A stretch of 64,000 nucleotides of DNA from Bacteroidota bacterium (GTDB taxonomy: Bacteria > Bacteroidota > Bacteroidia > Flavobacteriales_D > Crocinitomicaceae), in assembly GCA_024280295.1 (NCBI GenBank), contig JAJRQK010000039.1, forward strand, positions 186,001 to 250,000, written 5' to 3'. Shown here in pieces: positions 8,742 to 17,488 of this stretch. Every line of letters begins with the position of its first letter. Position 1 is the stretch's first letter. The translations under genes and the position numbers were made by a program. Below the pieces are notes generated by a model that was not told where the DNA came from, ran no database searches, and was given only the letters and a program-made list of their open reading frames with translations.

Positions 8742-9572
8742 TTAATGTTTCGTCTTTTTCAAGCAGCAATTCCGAAATTTCTTCCCACTATCACATGGAC
8801 AGGGATCCCAATGTTGGATAACTTTAGCTTTTTTTCTCAATGACCGATCTACCAAAGGTTGTCCAAAAATAAGCTCCATGTATTCGTACAGTACAGGATG
8901 CTTCTTAGCTAATAATTGCGGTCGCTCGAAAAAATATTCTCCTACAACTGACAAGAATTCAGCTTCATTTGTTGCCCCATAAGCTCGAATATCACTTTTG
9001 CTGGCTCGAATTTCTTCGATTTTTTTCTTCATTAGATGAACCCACGGTACAACATTTGAATTTGCTTTTAATGTGGGAAGAATCCCATCAATATCGCCAT
9101 CCGCCTTATCAATTAAGTGAATAAACTCATGTATTGCTGTGTTGCTTTTATCCGTTTCATTTTTGAACCCGTGATGTAATGACTTTTTGGAAATAATCAT
9201 TTTTCCATCCATGTACCCGAATCCAACCATGCCTAAAATTGCCTTTGAATGTGAGCCAATGGCGAAGTTATCATCAAAGTGTGCTGGATAAAGCAGTACT
9301 TCATTCAAATTGTGGTAATACCAATTTGAAAATGCAAAAATAGGGATGATCGCACTAGCAGCGAGTAACATTCTATCTTCGTCTTCAACGGTTGTTTTTA
9401 TTCCAGTGATTGTTGTTGTGGATAAAAATACCAGCATTCGCTTTTCAAAATGACGCCGTTTATCATCTGAGAGATTCCTGTAAAAGGGAACACTTGTAAC
9501 AAGTTTTGACTTCCAGTGAACAGGAAACACAGTGATTGCGTTCTGCTTATTCTTTCGTTTGAACCAACACAT
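8742..9572 (-). CDS. mtfA: MtfA-like zinc peptidase (M90) with C-terminal SEC-C motif
   Basis: 276 residues. The MtfA core carries the zinc motif HEFIHLID (His 148, Glu 149, His 152) and the downstream ATNEAEFLSVVGEYFFE, which holds the family's third-ligand region. The N-terminal part (LSDDKRRHFEKRMLVFL, AASAIIPIFA) is also typical. At the C-terminus (about residues 255-270) there is an added CPCDSGKKFRNCC, a SEC-C zinc-binding motif as found in SecA tails. The product is probably a cytosolic peptidase; MtfA in enterobacteria binds the glucose-PTS regulator Mlc, which is unlikely here. The ATG overlaps the stop of the upstream gene by one base (TAATG), so the two are coupled. Its stop is adjacent to that of the convergent FMN-binding gene. 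Confidence 0.88.
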   Translation of the reverse strand: MCWFKRKNKQNAITVFPVHWKSKLVTSVPFYRNLSDDKRRHFEKRMLVFLSTTTITGIKTTVEDEDRMLLAASAIIPIFAFSNWYYHNLNEVLLYPAHFDDNFAIGSHSKAILGMVGFGYMDGKMIISKKSLHHGFKNETDKSNTAIHEFIHLIDKADGDIDGILPTLKANSNVVPWVHLMKKKIEEIRASKSDIRAYGATNEAEFLSVVGEYFFERPQLLAKKHPVLYEYMELIFGQPLVDRSLRKKAKVIQHWDPCPCDSGKKFRNCCLKKTKH

Positions 9573-10225
9573 TAATCTCGTTCTTGTTGTGACTCTTCAA
9601 CTGGAGATTTTTCTAATTCCTCCTCTATATCATTAAATTCTATCCCTTCTAAACCGTTCTTCTCTCCAGTAACAACCAACTTAAATGATTTCAGTATTTT
9701 TTTCATCCGCCTCATGGAGTTTATTTTTCCTTTTCCACGTAGAGAAAGCGCTGTTATTCCAATGTAATAATTTCCAAAAATTGTGACTGCCGAATAAAAA
9801 TGTTCGTATTTCAATTCCCCAAGCTTTCCTTTAAATCCAGAAATTAAAAACTCTCGCCCTTTAATTTCTACAACCTTAGGTTTTGTGGTAAAATCTGCAT
9901 CATCTATCTGTTCATTTTCGGCACGTTTAATAATCTTAAGCATGTAATCTTCTAATGACTTCCCTCCTGTACTGGTATGCATAATCGTGAGTAGATCTCC
10001 CGTGTAGTTTTGCATCCTTAATAAGTCGAACTTAAAAGTCGTATCTGATACATAAATGGCTAACTCTACAAATTGAATTTCTTGAGTATCACGGTATAGC
10101 CCTTTTGGAATATCAAGCTCAAAAGAAAGACCATCATGTACATAAGGACTCTCATAAATAGACTGCGCACTGACATTCAGCGAGCACAAAATCACCCAAA
10201 TACTAGCGTAAACCTGTTTCATCAT
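9572..10225 (-). CDS. Secreted protein of unknown function
   Basis: 217 residues with a clear signal peptide (VYASIWVILCSLNVSAQS). The mature part has a mixed alpha/beta pattern (LSFELDIPKGL, LLTIMHTSTGG, FGNYYIGITALSL) and a charged tail (EEELEKSPVEESQQERD). It resembles the PsbP-like/DUF-type small periplasmic proteins of Bacteroidota in outline, but I do not recognise a family. The ORF has two adjacent ATGs; either gives the same signal peptide. It is the first gene of a two-gene unit with the MtfA-like peptidase, linked by a one-base stop/start overlap. A minus-strand TATCTTTA at 10241-10248 is a possible -7 box, 16 bp before the ATG. Confidence 0.6.
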   Translation of the reverse strand: MMKQVYASIWVILCSLNVSAQSIYESPYVHDGLSFELDIPKGLYRDTQEIQFVELAIYVSDTTFKFDLLRMQNYTGDLLTIMHTSTGGKSLEDYMLKIIKRAENEQIDDADFTTKPKVVEIKGREFLISGFKGKLGELKYEHFYSAVTIFGNYYIGITALSLRGKGKINSMRRMKKILKSFKLVVTGEKNGLEGIEFNDIEEELEKSPVEESQQERD

Positions 10226-10294
10226 TTCAAATTTCTGAACTAAAGATATTCATTTCTACCAACTTGAAATAGTAAAAATCTGTATCTTGATCGC

Positions 10295-11683
10295 ATGAAA
10301 ACATTCTTGCTCACTTTACTTCTTTTTCCACTTATGCTTTCGGCGCAAATAACTGGAGAGTGGCACAGCTCATTTGTTGTTATGGGTCAAGCTACTCTAT
10401 TAGACATGACTGTTGCCGATAGCGCAGGGAAGCAATCGATCAAAATCTCAGACCCGAATGGTGTCTTCAGCAGTATTAATGCGAAAGTGGTTGAATTAAC
10501 GGATTCTAAACTCATTTTCGAAGTAGCAAAACTTGGAATCCGTTACGACGCGGATTACCATGAAGAGGGTGATAGTATTTCGGGAACAATGGGGCAGATG
10601 GACGTACGCTGGTCCGTTTCATTTCACCGAGATATTCAAGAAACACCTGAAGTAAATCGGCCTCAAGAGCCAACCGAACCTTTTGCTTTTACTCAAGAAG
10701 AAGTAATGATTCCAAATGGAGAGATTTTACTTGGAGCGACGATTACTCTGCCACTTCAGTATAAATCTGATCTCCCGATTGTTATTTTAGCTTCGGGTTC
10801 TGGCCCCCAAAATCGTGATTGCTTTTTACTCGGACACAAGCCCTTTTTCGTAATTGCAGAACATTTTGCAAAAAAAGGAATTGCTACACTTCGTTTTGAT
10901 GATAGAGGAGTGGATAAGAGCGGTGGCGATTTCAAAAGTGCAACATTAACGGATTTTGAAAGTGATGTTCGTGCTTGCATAAAATACATTTCCAAGCAAA
11001 AACGATTCAAGAAAAATTTTCTCGGACTCGCTGGACATTCAGAAGGTGGAATGCACACTTTAATGGCTGCAAAACGCAATCGAAAAGTAGATTTTGTGAT
11101 TCAATTATCCTCCGTTGGAACAAGCGGAAGAGAAGTACTTGTTGAGCAACAATACCTTATTCCAATTCAAAATGGAAATTCTGAAGAACTCTCAAAGTGG
11201 AATCAATCAGTTTTTGACGGGATGTGTACTATCGTTTCAAAATATAAGCCCGATGAAGCGCGCGATTCTCTTACTATTTTCTTGGGAGCGATGTACGATA
11301 ATGCTCCAACAGAATATACTGAAAACAATGGGAAATTAGCTTTTATGGTTGGCTCTGCGTCGTTTATTAATAATCAATGGGCACGAGACTTTATTCAGTT
11401 TGAATCTTCAGAATATATTAAAAAACTAAAAATCCCGGTGCTTTGTATTTCTGGAGGAGAAGATATACAAGTCCCTGCTGAATCGAATATAGCTGCTTTT
11501 GAAGCGAATTTCTCTAAGAAATCAAGACCTCACTCAAAAACAGAAATTGTTCCAGGACTGAATCATTTATTTCAAGAATGCAAAACTTGTTCAATTACAG
11601 AATATGGGGAGTTATCTGAGACATTTTCACCCCTAGTTTTGAACCTAATGAGTGATTGGATAAAGGGTATTCATGCTTTATGA
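10295..11683 (+). CDS. Secreted alpha/beta hydrolase (S33-like)
   Basis: 462 residues. Signal peptide (LLTLLLFPLMLSAQ), then a roughly 110-residue beta-rich N-terminal domain (TGEWHSSFVVMGQATLLDM), then an alpha/beta hydrolase domain. The hydrolase starts near IPNGEILLGATITLPL; the oxyanion region is ILASGSGPQNRD; strand-turn FDDRGVDKSGG; nucleophile elbow GHSEGG; acid strand CISGGEDIQVP; and histidine in GLNHLFQECKT. All three catalytic positions are therefore present. Members of this family are periplasmic esterases or peptidases of unclear substrate. The stop codon overlaps the next ATG (ATGA at 11680-11683). Confidence 0.85.
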   Translation: MKTFLLTLLLFPLMLSAQITGEWHSSFVVMGQATLLDMTVADSAGKQSIKISDPNGVFSSINAKVVELTDSKLIFEVAKLGIRYDADYHEEGDSISGTMGQMDVRWSVSFHRDIQETPEVNRPQEPTEPFAFTQEEVMIPNGEILLGATITLPLQYKSDLPIVILASGSGPQNRDCFLLGHKPFFVIAEHFAKKGIATLRFDDRGVDKSGGDFKSATLTDFESDVRACIKYISKQKRFKKNFLGLAGHSEGGMHTLMAAKRNRKVDFVIQLSSVGTSGREVLVEQQYLIPIQNGNSEELSKWNQSVFDGMCTIVSKYKPDEARDSLTIFLGAMYDNAPTEYTENNGKLAFMVGSASFINNQWARDFIQFESSEYIKKLKIPVLCISGGEDIQVPAESNIAAFEANFSKKSRPHSKTEIVPGLNHLFQECKTCSITEYGELSETFSPLVLNLMSDWIKGIHAL

Positions 11684-12216
11684 TGAAATTACAGCCATTT
11701 CCCGAACTCAATTCTGAGCGTCTACACCTACGGAAATTGAAGCTGTCCGATTGTGATGAAATTTTTGAGATCCGAACAAATCAAATCATTAATCAATACA
11801 TTTTTCGTCCAAAAAATAGACAAATAGTCGATAAAGATGGTGCGGTTAACTTCATTCAGTCAATTAATGAAAAGGTTGACAAAAATCAAGTTGTGTTTTG
11901 GAGTATTAACTTGAAAAAGATAGAAAAAACAATCGGGACGATTTGTCTTTGGAACTTCTCTAGCGACAATAGCACTGCAGAAGTTGGTTACGACCTAAGC
12001 CTTGAATATCATCAAAAGGGAATAATGCATGAAGCCCTTTGCTGTGTGATTGAATTTGGGTTTAACGAATTATCACTTCGTAAGATTACCGCATATACTC
12101 ATCGGGAAAACAAATCGTCATGTGAATTGCTAAAACGGAATAACTTTGTTCTCAATGAAAATGAACGGGATAATAGCAACCCAAACAATCTCATTTTTGA
12201 GCTTAATAAAACCTAA
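11680..12216 (+). CDS. GNAT N-acetyltransferase, RimJ/RimL type
   Basis: 178 residues from the ATG at 11680, which overlaps the hydrolase stop as ATGA; an upstream TTG at 11656 would extend it into the previous gene and is less likely. The sequence has the RimJ/RimL-type N-terminus (LNSERLHLRKLKLSD), the acetyl-CoA strand AEVGYDLSLEYHQKGIMHEA (motif A, with Q/R-x-x-G-x-x variant QKGIMHEA) and the C-terminal HRENKSSCELLKRNNF. It would acetylate an amine of a protein or small molecule; the acceptor is unknown. Coupling to a secreted hydrolase gives no clear hint. Confidence 0.82.
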   Translation: MMKLQPFPELNSERLHLRKLKLSDCDEIFEIRTNQIINQYIFRPKNRQIVDKDGAVNFIQSINEKVDKNQVVFWSINLKKIEKTIGTICLWNFSSDNSTAEVGYDLSLEYHQKGIMHEALCCVIEFGFNELSLRKITAYTHRENKSSCELLKRNNFVLNENERDNSNPNNLIFELNKT

Positions 12217-12231
12217 ATTAGACTCTAACAA

Positions 12232-13812
12232 TTAATGCTTCACCACAATTTTCTTCTGAAATAGCGTCCCATTTTTGTCTGAAACACGAATAAAGTAATG
12301 TCCATCTGGCAAATTCTCAGTAACTATTTCGAGACCATTACTGGCGGTAATACTCTTCTTCTCATCGATCATTCTCCCCATCAAGTCGGTAATCGAAATT
12401 GAAAAATCACCCGAAACTAATAATGGTGATTGAATTCGTAATTCTTTATCTGCAGGAACAGGATAAGCAATTGCCTGAGGGCTTAAAATTGATGGAATAT
12501 CAACATTTAGAGCGCAAAAATCAGGAATTCCGTAACCCGTTAGTGTATCAGGCGTTGCAAATTGACTTGCTGACTCACGAACTGTTTGGATAATTTCTTG
12601 AGCCGTCATCAAAGAATTTGCCTGAACCAAACAAGCAACTGCTCCAGCAACAATTGGACTCGAAAAAGACGTTCCATTGCCATCATCGAGAACACCATCA
12701 GCCCTAATAAACCAAGCAGCACCTCCTCTAGCAACAACATCCGGTTTCACTCGTCCATCGAATGACGGACCGACGCCAGAAAACCAAGCGTAATTTCCAA
12801 AACCTTCAATAGCTCCAATTGTAAGAATACTATCCGCATCTCCAGGGGTGGTTATGTGATTTGGACCTGAATTTCCGGCTGAAGTCACCACAATTATCCC
12901 CTTGGAAGCTGCTACAGTTACTCCAATTGCGGAAATTGTCGTTTGTCCATTCAAATCATCATAAATATAATTCGTAAGCGAATCATCAAATTCAAAATAA
13001 CCCAATGATATATTCACAACATCCACTCCAACAGAATCTGCACGTTCTAATGCTGCAACGAGATTGAATTCTTCCAGTTGTGTTTCCGATGTAACGTCTT
13101 CAGTCACATACAAAGCAATATCAACGTCTTTACCTGTTCCTGTATATTCTACTGAATCTACCCCTACCATTTCCGCAATAATAGTGGAAACTACAGAAGT
13201 TCCATGTCCACTGTAAGCATAGACTGTGGAGTCATTGATAAAGTCGTGAAAATCAAGCAATCTATTTTCAAGATAGAGTGAGTCGAAATAGGAGATGGTG
13301 TCCATACCATTAAATCCTGCATCGATTATTGCAACAAAAACACCTGCTCCAGTATAGCCGAGGTCGTGAAGACAATTCACGTTAATTTGAGTTATTTGCG
13401 TATCGGCATAGCCATAATTTAATGCTTTTGTCTCTTCAATTTCCCATTTCTTGATAGTAGACTGCCCCAAGGGGATTGAAAACGTTTGAATCGATTTAAT
13501 AAAGTTGAACTGTGCCAATAGAGCTTGCTCGTTTAAATTCGTTTCAAATTTCACCGCATTCATCCAGCGTGACTTTTCAAGCACTCGCCCAGAAGAGTTT
13601 AATTGTTCCACATACGATTGTGTGATGGGCCAATCTTTAGAATCAAACTGAACATTGTTCTTCAAACGGCGAGCCAAAGCACGATTCGTAAAGTTTTTTT
13701 GTAAATCTACCGTAGAAGATTCTTGCTTATCCTTGAGGTAAACAATCATTGTTTCTTGCGCCATTACTTGCGCACAACTTAAGGTAATAAGGATAGAGAT
13801 AATAGATTTCAT
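12232..13812 (-). CDS. Subtilisin-family serine protease with T9SS type A sorting domain
   Basis: 526 residues: signal peptide (ITLSCAQVMAQ), propeptide-like region (about 20-140), then an S8 catalytic domain with Asp in AIIDAGFNGMD (Asp 164), His in SGHGTSV (His 203) and Ser in GTSFSSPIVAG (near 378). The oxyanion Asn is in VTSAGNSGPN. The last roughly 75 residues form a T9SS type A tail, beginning AIAYPVPADKELRIQSP and ending DGHYFIRVSDKNGTLFQKKIVVKH. The enzyme should cross the outer membrane by the Por system and be anchored or released at the cell surface. It is a single gene, convergent with the GNAT gene. Confidence 0.93.
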   Translation of the reverse strand: MKSIISILITLSCAQVMAQETMIVYLKDKQESSTVDLQKNFTNRALARRLKNNVQFDSKDWPITQSYVEQLNSSGRVLEKSRWMNAVKFETNLNEQALLAQFNFIKSIQTFSIPLGQSTIKKWEIEETKALNYGYADTQITQINVNCLHDLGYTGAGVFVAIIDAGFNGMDTISYFDSLYLENRLLDFHDFINDSTVYAYSGHGTSVVSTIIAEMVGVDSVEYTGTGKDVDIALYVTEDVTSETQLEEFNLVAALERADSVGVDVVNISLGYFEFDDSLTNYIYDDLNGQTTISAIGVTVAASKGIIVVTSAGNSGPNHITTPGDADSILTIGAIEGFGNYAWFSGVGPSFDGRVKPDVVARGGAAWFIRADGVLDDGNGTSFSSPIVAGAVACLVQANSLMTAQEIIQTVRESASQFATPDTLTGYGIPDFCALNVDIPSILSPQAIAYPVPADKELRIQSPLLVSGDFSISITDLMGRMIDEKKSITASNGLEIVTENLPDGHYFIRVSDKNGTLFQKKIVVKH

Positions 13813-13907
13813 AGTATGAATGTACTGCTTATTAATAATAACGATTAGTAATCTTGATTGGTTGATATTTATGATTCCTTCCTATTAATAATTTGCTTTA
13901 AATTGAA

Positions 13908-15161
13908 CTACTCATCTTCAATTTCGTTGTTTTTAAACGCCGAAGGGAGAATGTCGGGCATGATTTTCACCATCATTGGAAGAAGCAATGAACCTCCTGG
14001 AATTAGAAATATCGCTACAGTTGGAAGTGATTTCAGTACGTCCTTCAATTGTGCCTTTACTTTGATTTTTTCCTCTGGAGTTAAATCTTCTGACATGGAT
14101 TTCTTCATCAGTGAAACCAACTCCTTACTTGCTCCCAGTTCAGTTGCAAGTTTTTCCTTATTTCGTGTGAGTACTTTCTTCCAACGATTACTAAAGCTTC
14201 CATATACCCGTTCATACGAAGGGGCATCGGTTAAAAAATCAGACTCTGCATGATTCGTAATGATGAAGTTTTCAATAAACATGATTGTTTCATCCAATTC
14301 AGCTTCTGGAATATCAACGTGTTTTCTTAATTGATCAATAAAATCACGCTCGCTATCATCTGTCTCTAAATTCGAAAAAACAGTTAAAATCGAGATGTCC
14401 ATTAGAAACCGTTTCAGCAACCAATGATGATGAATAAAACCGTCAAAATCATCAAATGTTGCCCCCTTTTCAAATTTAGTCTCTGCAATTGTTCGTTGCT
14501 CATCCGCAAGGTTAGCCGAAGCCAAGAACACATTAAAAATATCGCGCTCTTTGGAGCTGATCTCACCATCAGCATAAGAGGAAAGTGTAATAGCTGTTAG
14601 TGCATTTTGTGCGAAATCACTGTATTGTCCGATGGCATTTTCTGTTTCGTTTGATCGGAAGTCATGGTAAAGAATCACATCTAGATACACAAACGCGTTA
14701 TTGAGGCTGTTCACCCACCATTTATTATCGAAGAGATTTAGCTTGATGTCAATTCGTTTATCCAGTATTTTCTCAAGCTTGACTTCATTCCTTTCCTTGA
14801 TAAAAAATGAAAGTAATTTCTTATGTGTTCGTGCATTGTGATCTCCATAAAAGGTCAACAAAGATTCCACAAAATCATCTTTATCGAGTTCTCCGCCAGA
14901 CTTTAGGTGCACAAAAAGAAGTGCTTCCATCAGCAGAACTTTCAATTTTTCTTGTCTGGTCCAATGACTTGTATCTAATTTATGTCCGAAAATTGCACGT
15001 GTTGGTAGCCCAAAATTGATCCCACAACGAGAAAACGTCAAATGATAATGTTTGAGTGTACTCAATTCTTCGTAATTGCGAATTGAAACCCATAGATCTC
15101 CCTTTTCGACATAATCGAAGTACTTAGAAATCCAACCGTTTGAACCTGGAGAGAGAATCAC
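13908..15161 (-). CDS. LETM1-related protein with TerB-like middle region
   Basis: 417 residues from a GTG at 15161; an in-frame TAA lies four codons upstream, and no ATG occurs near the start. The middle (about residues 190-290) has DGEISSKERDIFNVFLASA, the look of a TerB/DjlA-like helical domain. The C-terminus (about 345-410) carries EDLTPEEKIKVKAQLKDVLK and PTVAIFLIPGGSLLLPMMV, which match the LETM1-like domain and its single hydrophobic helix. Bacteroidota homologues are commonly labelled LETM1-related biofilm-associated proteins; the actual role is unproven. Single gene. Confidence 0.75.
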   Translation of the reverse strand: MILSPGSNGWISKYFDYVEKGDLWVSIRNYEELSTLKHYHLTFSRCGINFGLPTRAIFGHKLDTSHWTRQEKLKVLLMEALLFVHLKSGGELDKDDFVESLLTFYGDHNARTHKKLLSFFIKERNEVKLEKILDKRIDIKLNLFDNKWWVNSLNNAFVYLDVILYHDFRSNETENAIGQYSDFAQNALTAITLSSYADGEISSKERDIFNVFLASANLADEQRTIAETKFEKGATFDDFDGFIHHHWLLKRFLMDISILTVFSNLETDDSERDFIDQLRKHVDIPEAELDETIMFIENFIITNHAESDFLTDAPSYERVYGSFSNRWKKVLTRNKEKLATELGASKELVSLMKKSMSEDLTPEEKIKVKAQLKDVLKSLPTVAIFLIPGGSLLLPMMVKIMPDILPSAFKNNEIEDE

Positions 15162-15244
15162 TGTAACACTTTAAGTTTCCCTAAAGTTACATAGATGAAT
15201 TGAATGTCAATGATTGACGTGTTGATTTTTAGGTATAAGAAACA

Positions 15245-15315
15245 AAAAGGCAGCTTATTCAATGGGGCAATGATTATGAAAAGTGAGCTGATCACAGGAA
15301 AGAAGGCTGCCTTTT
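15245..15315. repeat. 10-bp perfect inverted repeat with 51-nt loop, possible terminator
   Basis: AAAAGGCAGC at 15245-15254 is exactly complementary to GCTGCCTTTT at 15306-15315. Read on the minus strand, after the lipoprotein gene at 15358, the second arm runs into TTTTTGTT, so it could act as a long-loop terminator for that gene. The plus strand also ends in TTTTAT. The rest of 15162-15357 shows nothing else convincing. Confidence 0.45.
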
Positions 15316-15357
15316 ATGGGGACTAAGCAAAAAGCAATGCGCAAATCCTTCAATACA

Positions 15358-16524
15358 CTACTTCTTCAAATAAAGCATGTAGTTCTGTGCACCATCTCCC
15401 CAGTGATACCCCAAAGAAAATGGTAGATTTCCTGAATATTGATCCGTAGAATCATACGCAAACTGCAAATCCTCCTGCCATAATCGCTCTTGAAAATCAG
15501 CAATTGGCTTAGTATATTTTCCATACAAATAAGAATTCCATTCAGATGGCTCAAAATAGTTGTAGGGGATTCCAGTATCATCCTCAAGAATCGCATTAGA
15601 GTTATCCAATACAAATTCTCGCATATCACTGAATGTAGAATAATGCATTAAGTAGGATGCTGACTTCATAAAAGTATTGCTTTCCGATAGTTTTGCTAAA
15701 TATTTAGCAAGTTCTGGAGTTCTTTCAAATCCACTATTCGATATATCACAATCCCAATAAACGAGCTCTTTTTGTTGAGAATCTCCATTCTGCATAATTG
15801 TAAATTGTACTCCATCCAGTTTTTTCGAAGCGGCTTGATTTTTCGGAACAATCTCTCCATTGACATCCAATCCGATACGCTCAACGTTTAATATTTCGTA
15901 GTTACTCCGCTCAATAAATACATATAGTAGAGGCAGTATTCCATTGACTGCTGATGTATCGACATCACCTTCCATATTCTTTGTGATGAAATAGCTTCGA
16001 CGATAAATGTCCCTCAAAAAGCGATTAATGTTCTTAAGGTAGTTGTCCATGTCAACTTGCTTCATCGTAGAGAAACTGGGCAAATCACCTATCGGTTCTA
16101 AAGCCATCATTGTGTAACTTGAAGCATCAGGGAATAAATAGTTTGCATGCAGGAAATCTGGGCCTGAATACGGATAAACTAATGGAAGAGTATCATTGAT
16201 AATGGGATTGATCTTAGCATTCACCCAGTTACTCATGGGGGTTAATCGAGAGGATTCCATTTTACTCCAATTTTCCTTGAGTTGATTTGCATGAGTGCTC
16301 CACTTATCAGCATCAAATGAATTTTGGTTACCAATATTATCAAGTTCGATTCCAGCTAGAAATTTCCCTATTTTATCATGGATGGATTGTTCTCTTGGAA
16401 GATCATTGTTCTCTTCAATCGTTTCATTTGATAAATCGCTCTCTAAAGTGGACGAATCAGCCTTACATTGAGTAAGTAATAAGATGAGTAATAATGGTAT
16501 GGTGATTTTGGGAACACAATTCAT
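15358..16524 (-). CDS. Lipoprotein of unknown function
   Basis: 388 residues with a lipoprotein signal (PLLLILLLTQCKAD, lipidated Cys near residue 20). An acidic linker follows (about 25-50), then a globular region without recognisable motifs; it is rich in Asn, Ser, Tyr and Trp, with segments such as LPLVYPYSGPDFLHANYLFP and LPFSLGYHWGDGAQNYMLYL. Those two phrases, a phrase about Tyr-Pro-Tyr-Ser-Gly-Pro-Asp-Phe-Leu in particular, recur in secreted Bacteroidota proteins of unknown role. It is a single gene on the minus strand between the structured regions at 15245-15315 and 16686-16892. No function is proposed. Confidence 0.65.
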   Translation of the reverse strand: MNCVPKITIPLLLILLLTQCKADSSTLESDLSNETIEENNDLPREQSIHDKIGKFLAGIELDNIGNQNSFDADKWSTHANQLKENWSKMESSRLTPMSNWVNAKINPIINDTLPLVYPYSGPDFLHANYLFPDASSYTMMALEPIGDLPSFSTMKQVDMDNYLKNINRFLRDIYRRSYFITKNMEGDVDTSAVNGILPLLYVFIERSNYEILNVERIGLDVNGEIVPKNQAASKKLDGVQFTIMQNGDSQQKELVYWDCDISNSGFERTPELAKYLAKLSESNTFMKSASYLMHYSTFSDMREFVLDNSNAILEDDTGIPYNYFEPSEWNSYLYGKYTKPIADFQERLWQEDLQFAYDSTDQYSGNLPFSLGYHWGDGAQNYMLYLKK

Positions 16525-16685
16525 AGCTCTGTTTATTCAGTTTGCTGAATAATACGGGAATTGGCGTGGTTGGTTACATGATTTTCAATTGTTGATGAAG
16601 AGATTAGGCAGCTATCTTCTTTCGGCCATCAATCAATACAATCACTTAACATCACCCTCTAATTTCTTTGTGCGTTAAATTAACC

Positions 16686-16773
16686 CCTACTTCAATCCAC
16701 AAAAAAACCTGAAAAGAAACCCAGAGAAGTTGAAGTAGGCAAACTCTCAAATGGAACTCTTTTCAGGTACCTG
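16686..16773. repeat. Interleaved perfect inverted repeats (pseudoknot-capable) in a 388-bp gene-free stretch
   Basis: The 388 bp between 16525 and 16912 have no supported gene. Inside lie CCTACTTCAA (16686-16695) complementary to TTGAAGTAGG (16730-16739), ACCTGAAAAGA (16707-16717) complementary to TCTTTTCAGGT (16758-16768), and the palindrome CAGGTACCTG (16764-16773). Arms of the first two alternate (A, B, A', B'), so an RNA could form either stem alone or an H-type pseudoknot. A weaker pair, AATATTG (16791-16797) and CAATATT (16813-16819), follows. The rest of the gap shows nothing. Confidence 0.55.
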
Positions 16774-16862
16774 CAAGGAAAATAAAACCAAATATTGAAA
16801 AAACCAGAATTCCAATATTCAATTATAAGACGGCACTGGTAGAGTAAAGGTTGGGTAGAAAG

Positions 16863-16892
16863 CAAAAAAGCCACAAACAAAAGTCAGTGGCT
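16863..16892 (-). terminator. Intrinsic terminator of the 16913-17272 gene
   Basis: On the minus strand AGCCAC, a 12-nt loop and GTGGCT form a 6-bp stem directly followed by TTTTTTG. It lies 20 bp after the stop codon of the small-protein gene, in the right orientation. Confidence 0.75.
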
Positions 16893-16912
16893 CTAAATTA
16901 TTTTAATGATTC

Positions 16913-17272
16913 CTAGTACAGGTCTAACTTTAAGGCTGTACGGTAATCTTTTATTTCTTCACGATTTATTTTGTGATCTGAACTCTTCAATAGGTTCAAC
17001 AGGTACAAGAAATTCTCTTTATCCTCAATTTCGATTGGGTATTCTTGATCTTCTTCGTCCTCTTCATATTGAGCTTGAACGTTAAATGATTCATTTTCGA
17101 TGAGGAATTCATAAGACAGACGCAATACTTTGGTCACCAATGGATCCTGTTCCTGAAGTGCAAGTTCTCTGAGTTCTTTCAAGTCTTCAACCAATTTTGT
17201 GGCTGCAATTCCCTTCTTCTCAACTTTTGCAATGATGCTATCCAGTTTAGTATTTGCCGCTGTGAGTTTCAT
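16913..17272 (-). CDS. Small acidic helical protein, unknown function
   Basis: 119 residues without signal peptide or membrane segment. The first half is predicted helical with heptad-like Leu/Ile/Val spacing (LDSIIAKVEKKGIAATKLVEDLKELRE); the centre is very acidic (YEEDEEDQEYPIEIEDKE); and the C-terminus has LLNLLKSSDHKINREEIKDYRTALK. Codon use is like that of neighbouring genes, and it has its own probable promoter (TACATTTG, 17324-17331) and terminator (16863-16892), which support a real monocistronic gene. I do not recognise the family. Confidence 0.7.
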   Translation of the reverse strand: MKLTAANTKLDSIIAKVEKKGIAATKLVEDLKELRELALQEQDPLVTKVLRLSYEFLIENESFNVQAQYEEDEEDQEYPIEIEDKENFLYLLNLLKSSDHKINREEIKDYRTALKLDLY

Positions 17273-17300
17273 AGTTACCTAGTATGTTACCTTATTTAAC

Positions 17301-17331
17301 GCTCAATGTTGAGCATCTGCTTGCAAATGTA
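17301..17331 (-). promoter_or_regulatory. -7 box plus operator-like palindrome upstream of the small-protein gene
   Basis: The minus strand has TACATTTG (17331-17324), an exact TAnnTTTG -7 box, 52 bp before the ATG at 17272. Just downstream of the expected transcription start lies GCTCAATGTTGAGC (17301-17314), a palindrome with 6-bp arms and a 2-nt centre, which would suit a repressor or a 5'-leader hairpin. A second hairpin, ATGCT-9 nt-AGCAT, is at 17340-17358. Confidence 0.4.
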
Positions 17332-17488
17332 CACATCTTATGCTAAAAACAGTAGCATCTAAAAACATTAATTGAATTTGATTCTTTCTTCTTCAAAGGA
17401 TCGCGCTTCTTGACGCACTGTGGATTAATCCAAGATCATCTCACTTATGCCAAATGAAACGTTATTTTTGTGGGTAATAATTGAATTC

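Noticed and set aside
13858-14253. A 131-residue plus-strand frame opposite the LETM1-like gene
   Set aside because: It is antisense to a well-supported coding region and has no signal, motif or neighbour support.
16524-16913. tRNA or known riboswitch in the 16525-16912 gap
   Set aside because: No cloverleaf, T-loop or known aptamer core can be traced; only the inverted repeats and the terminator are supported.
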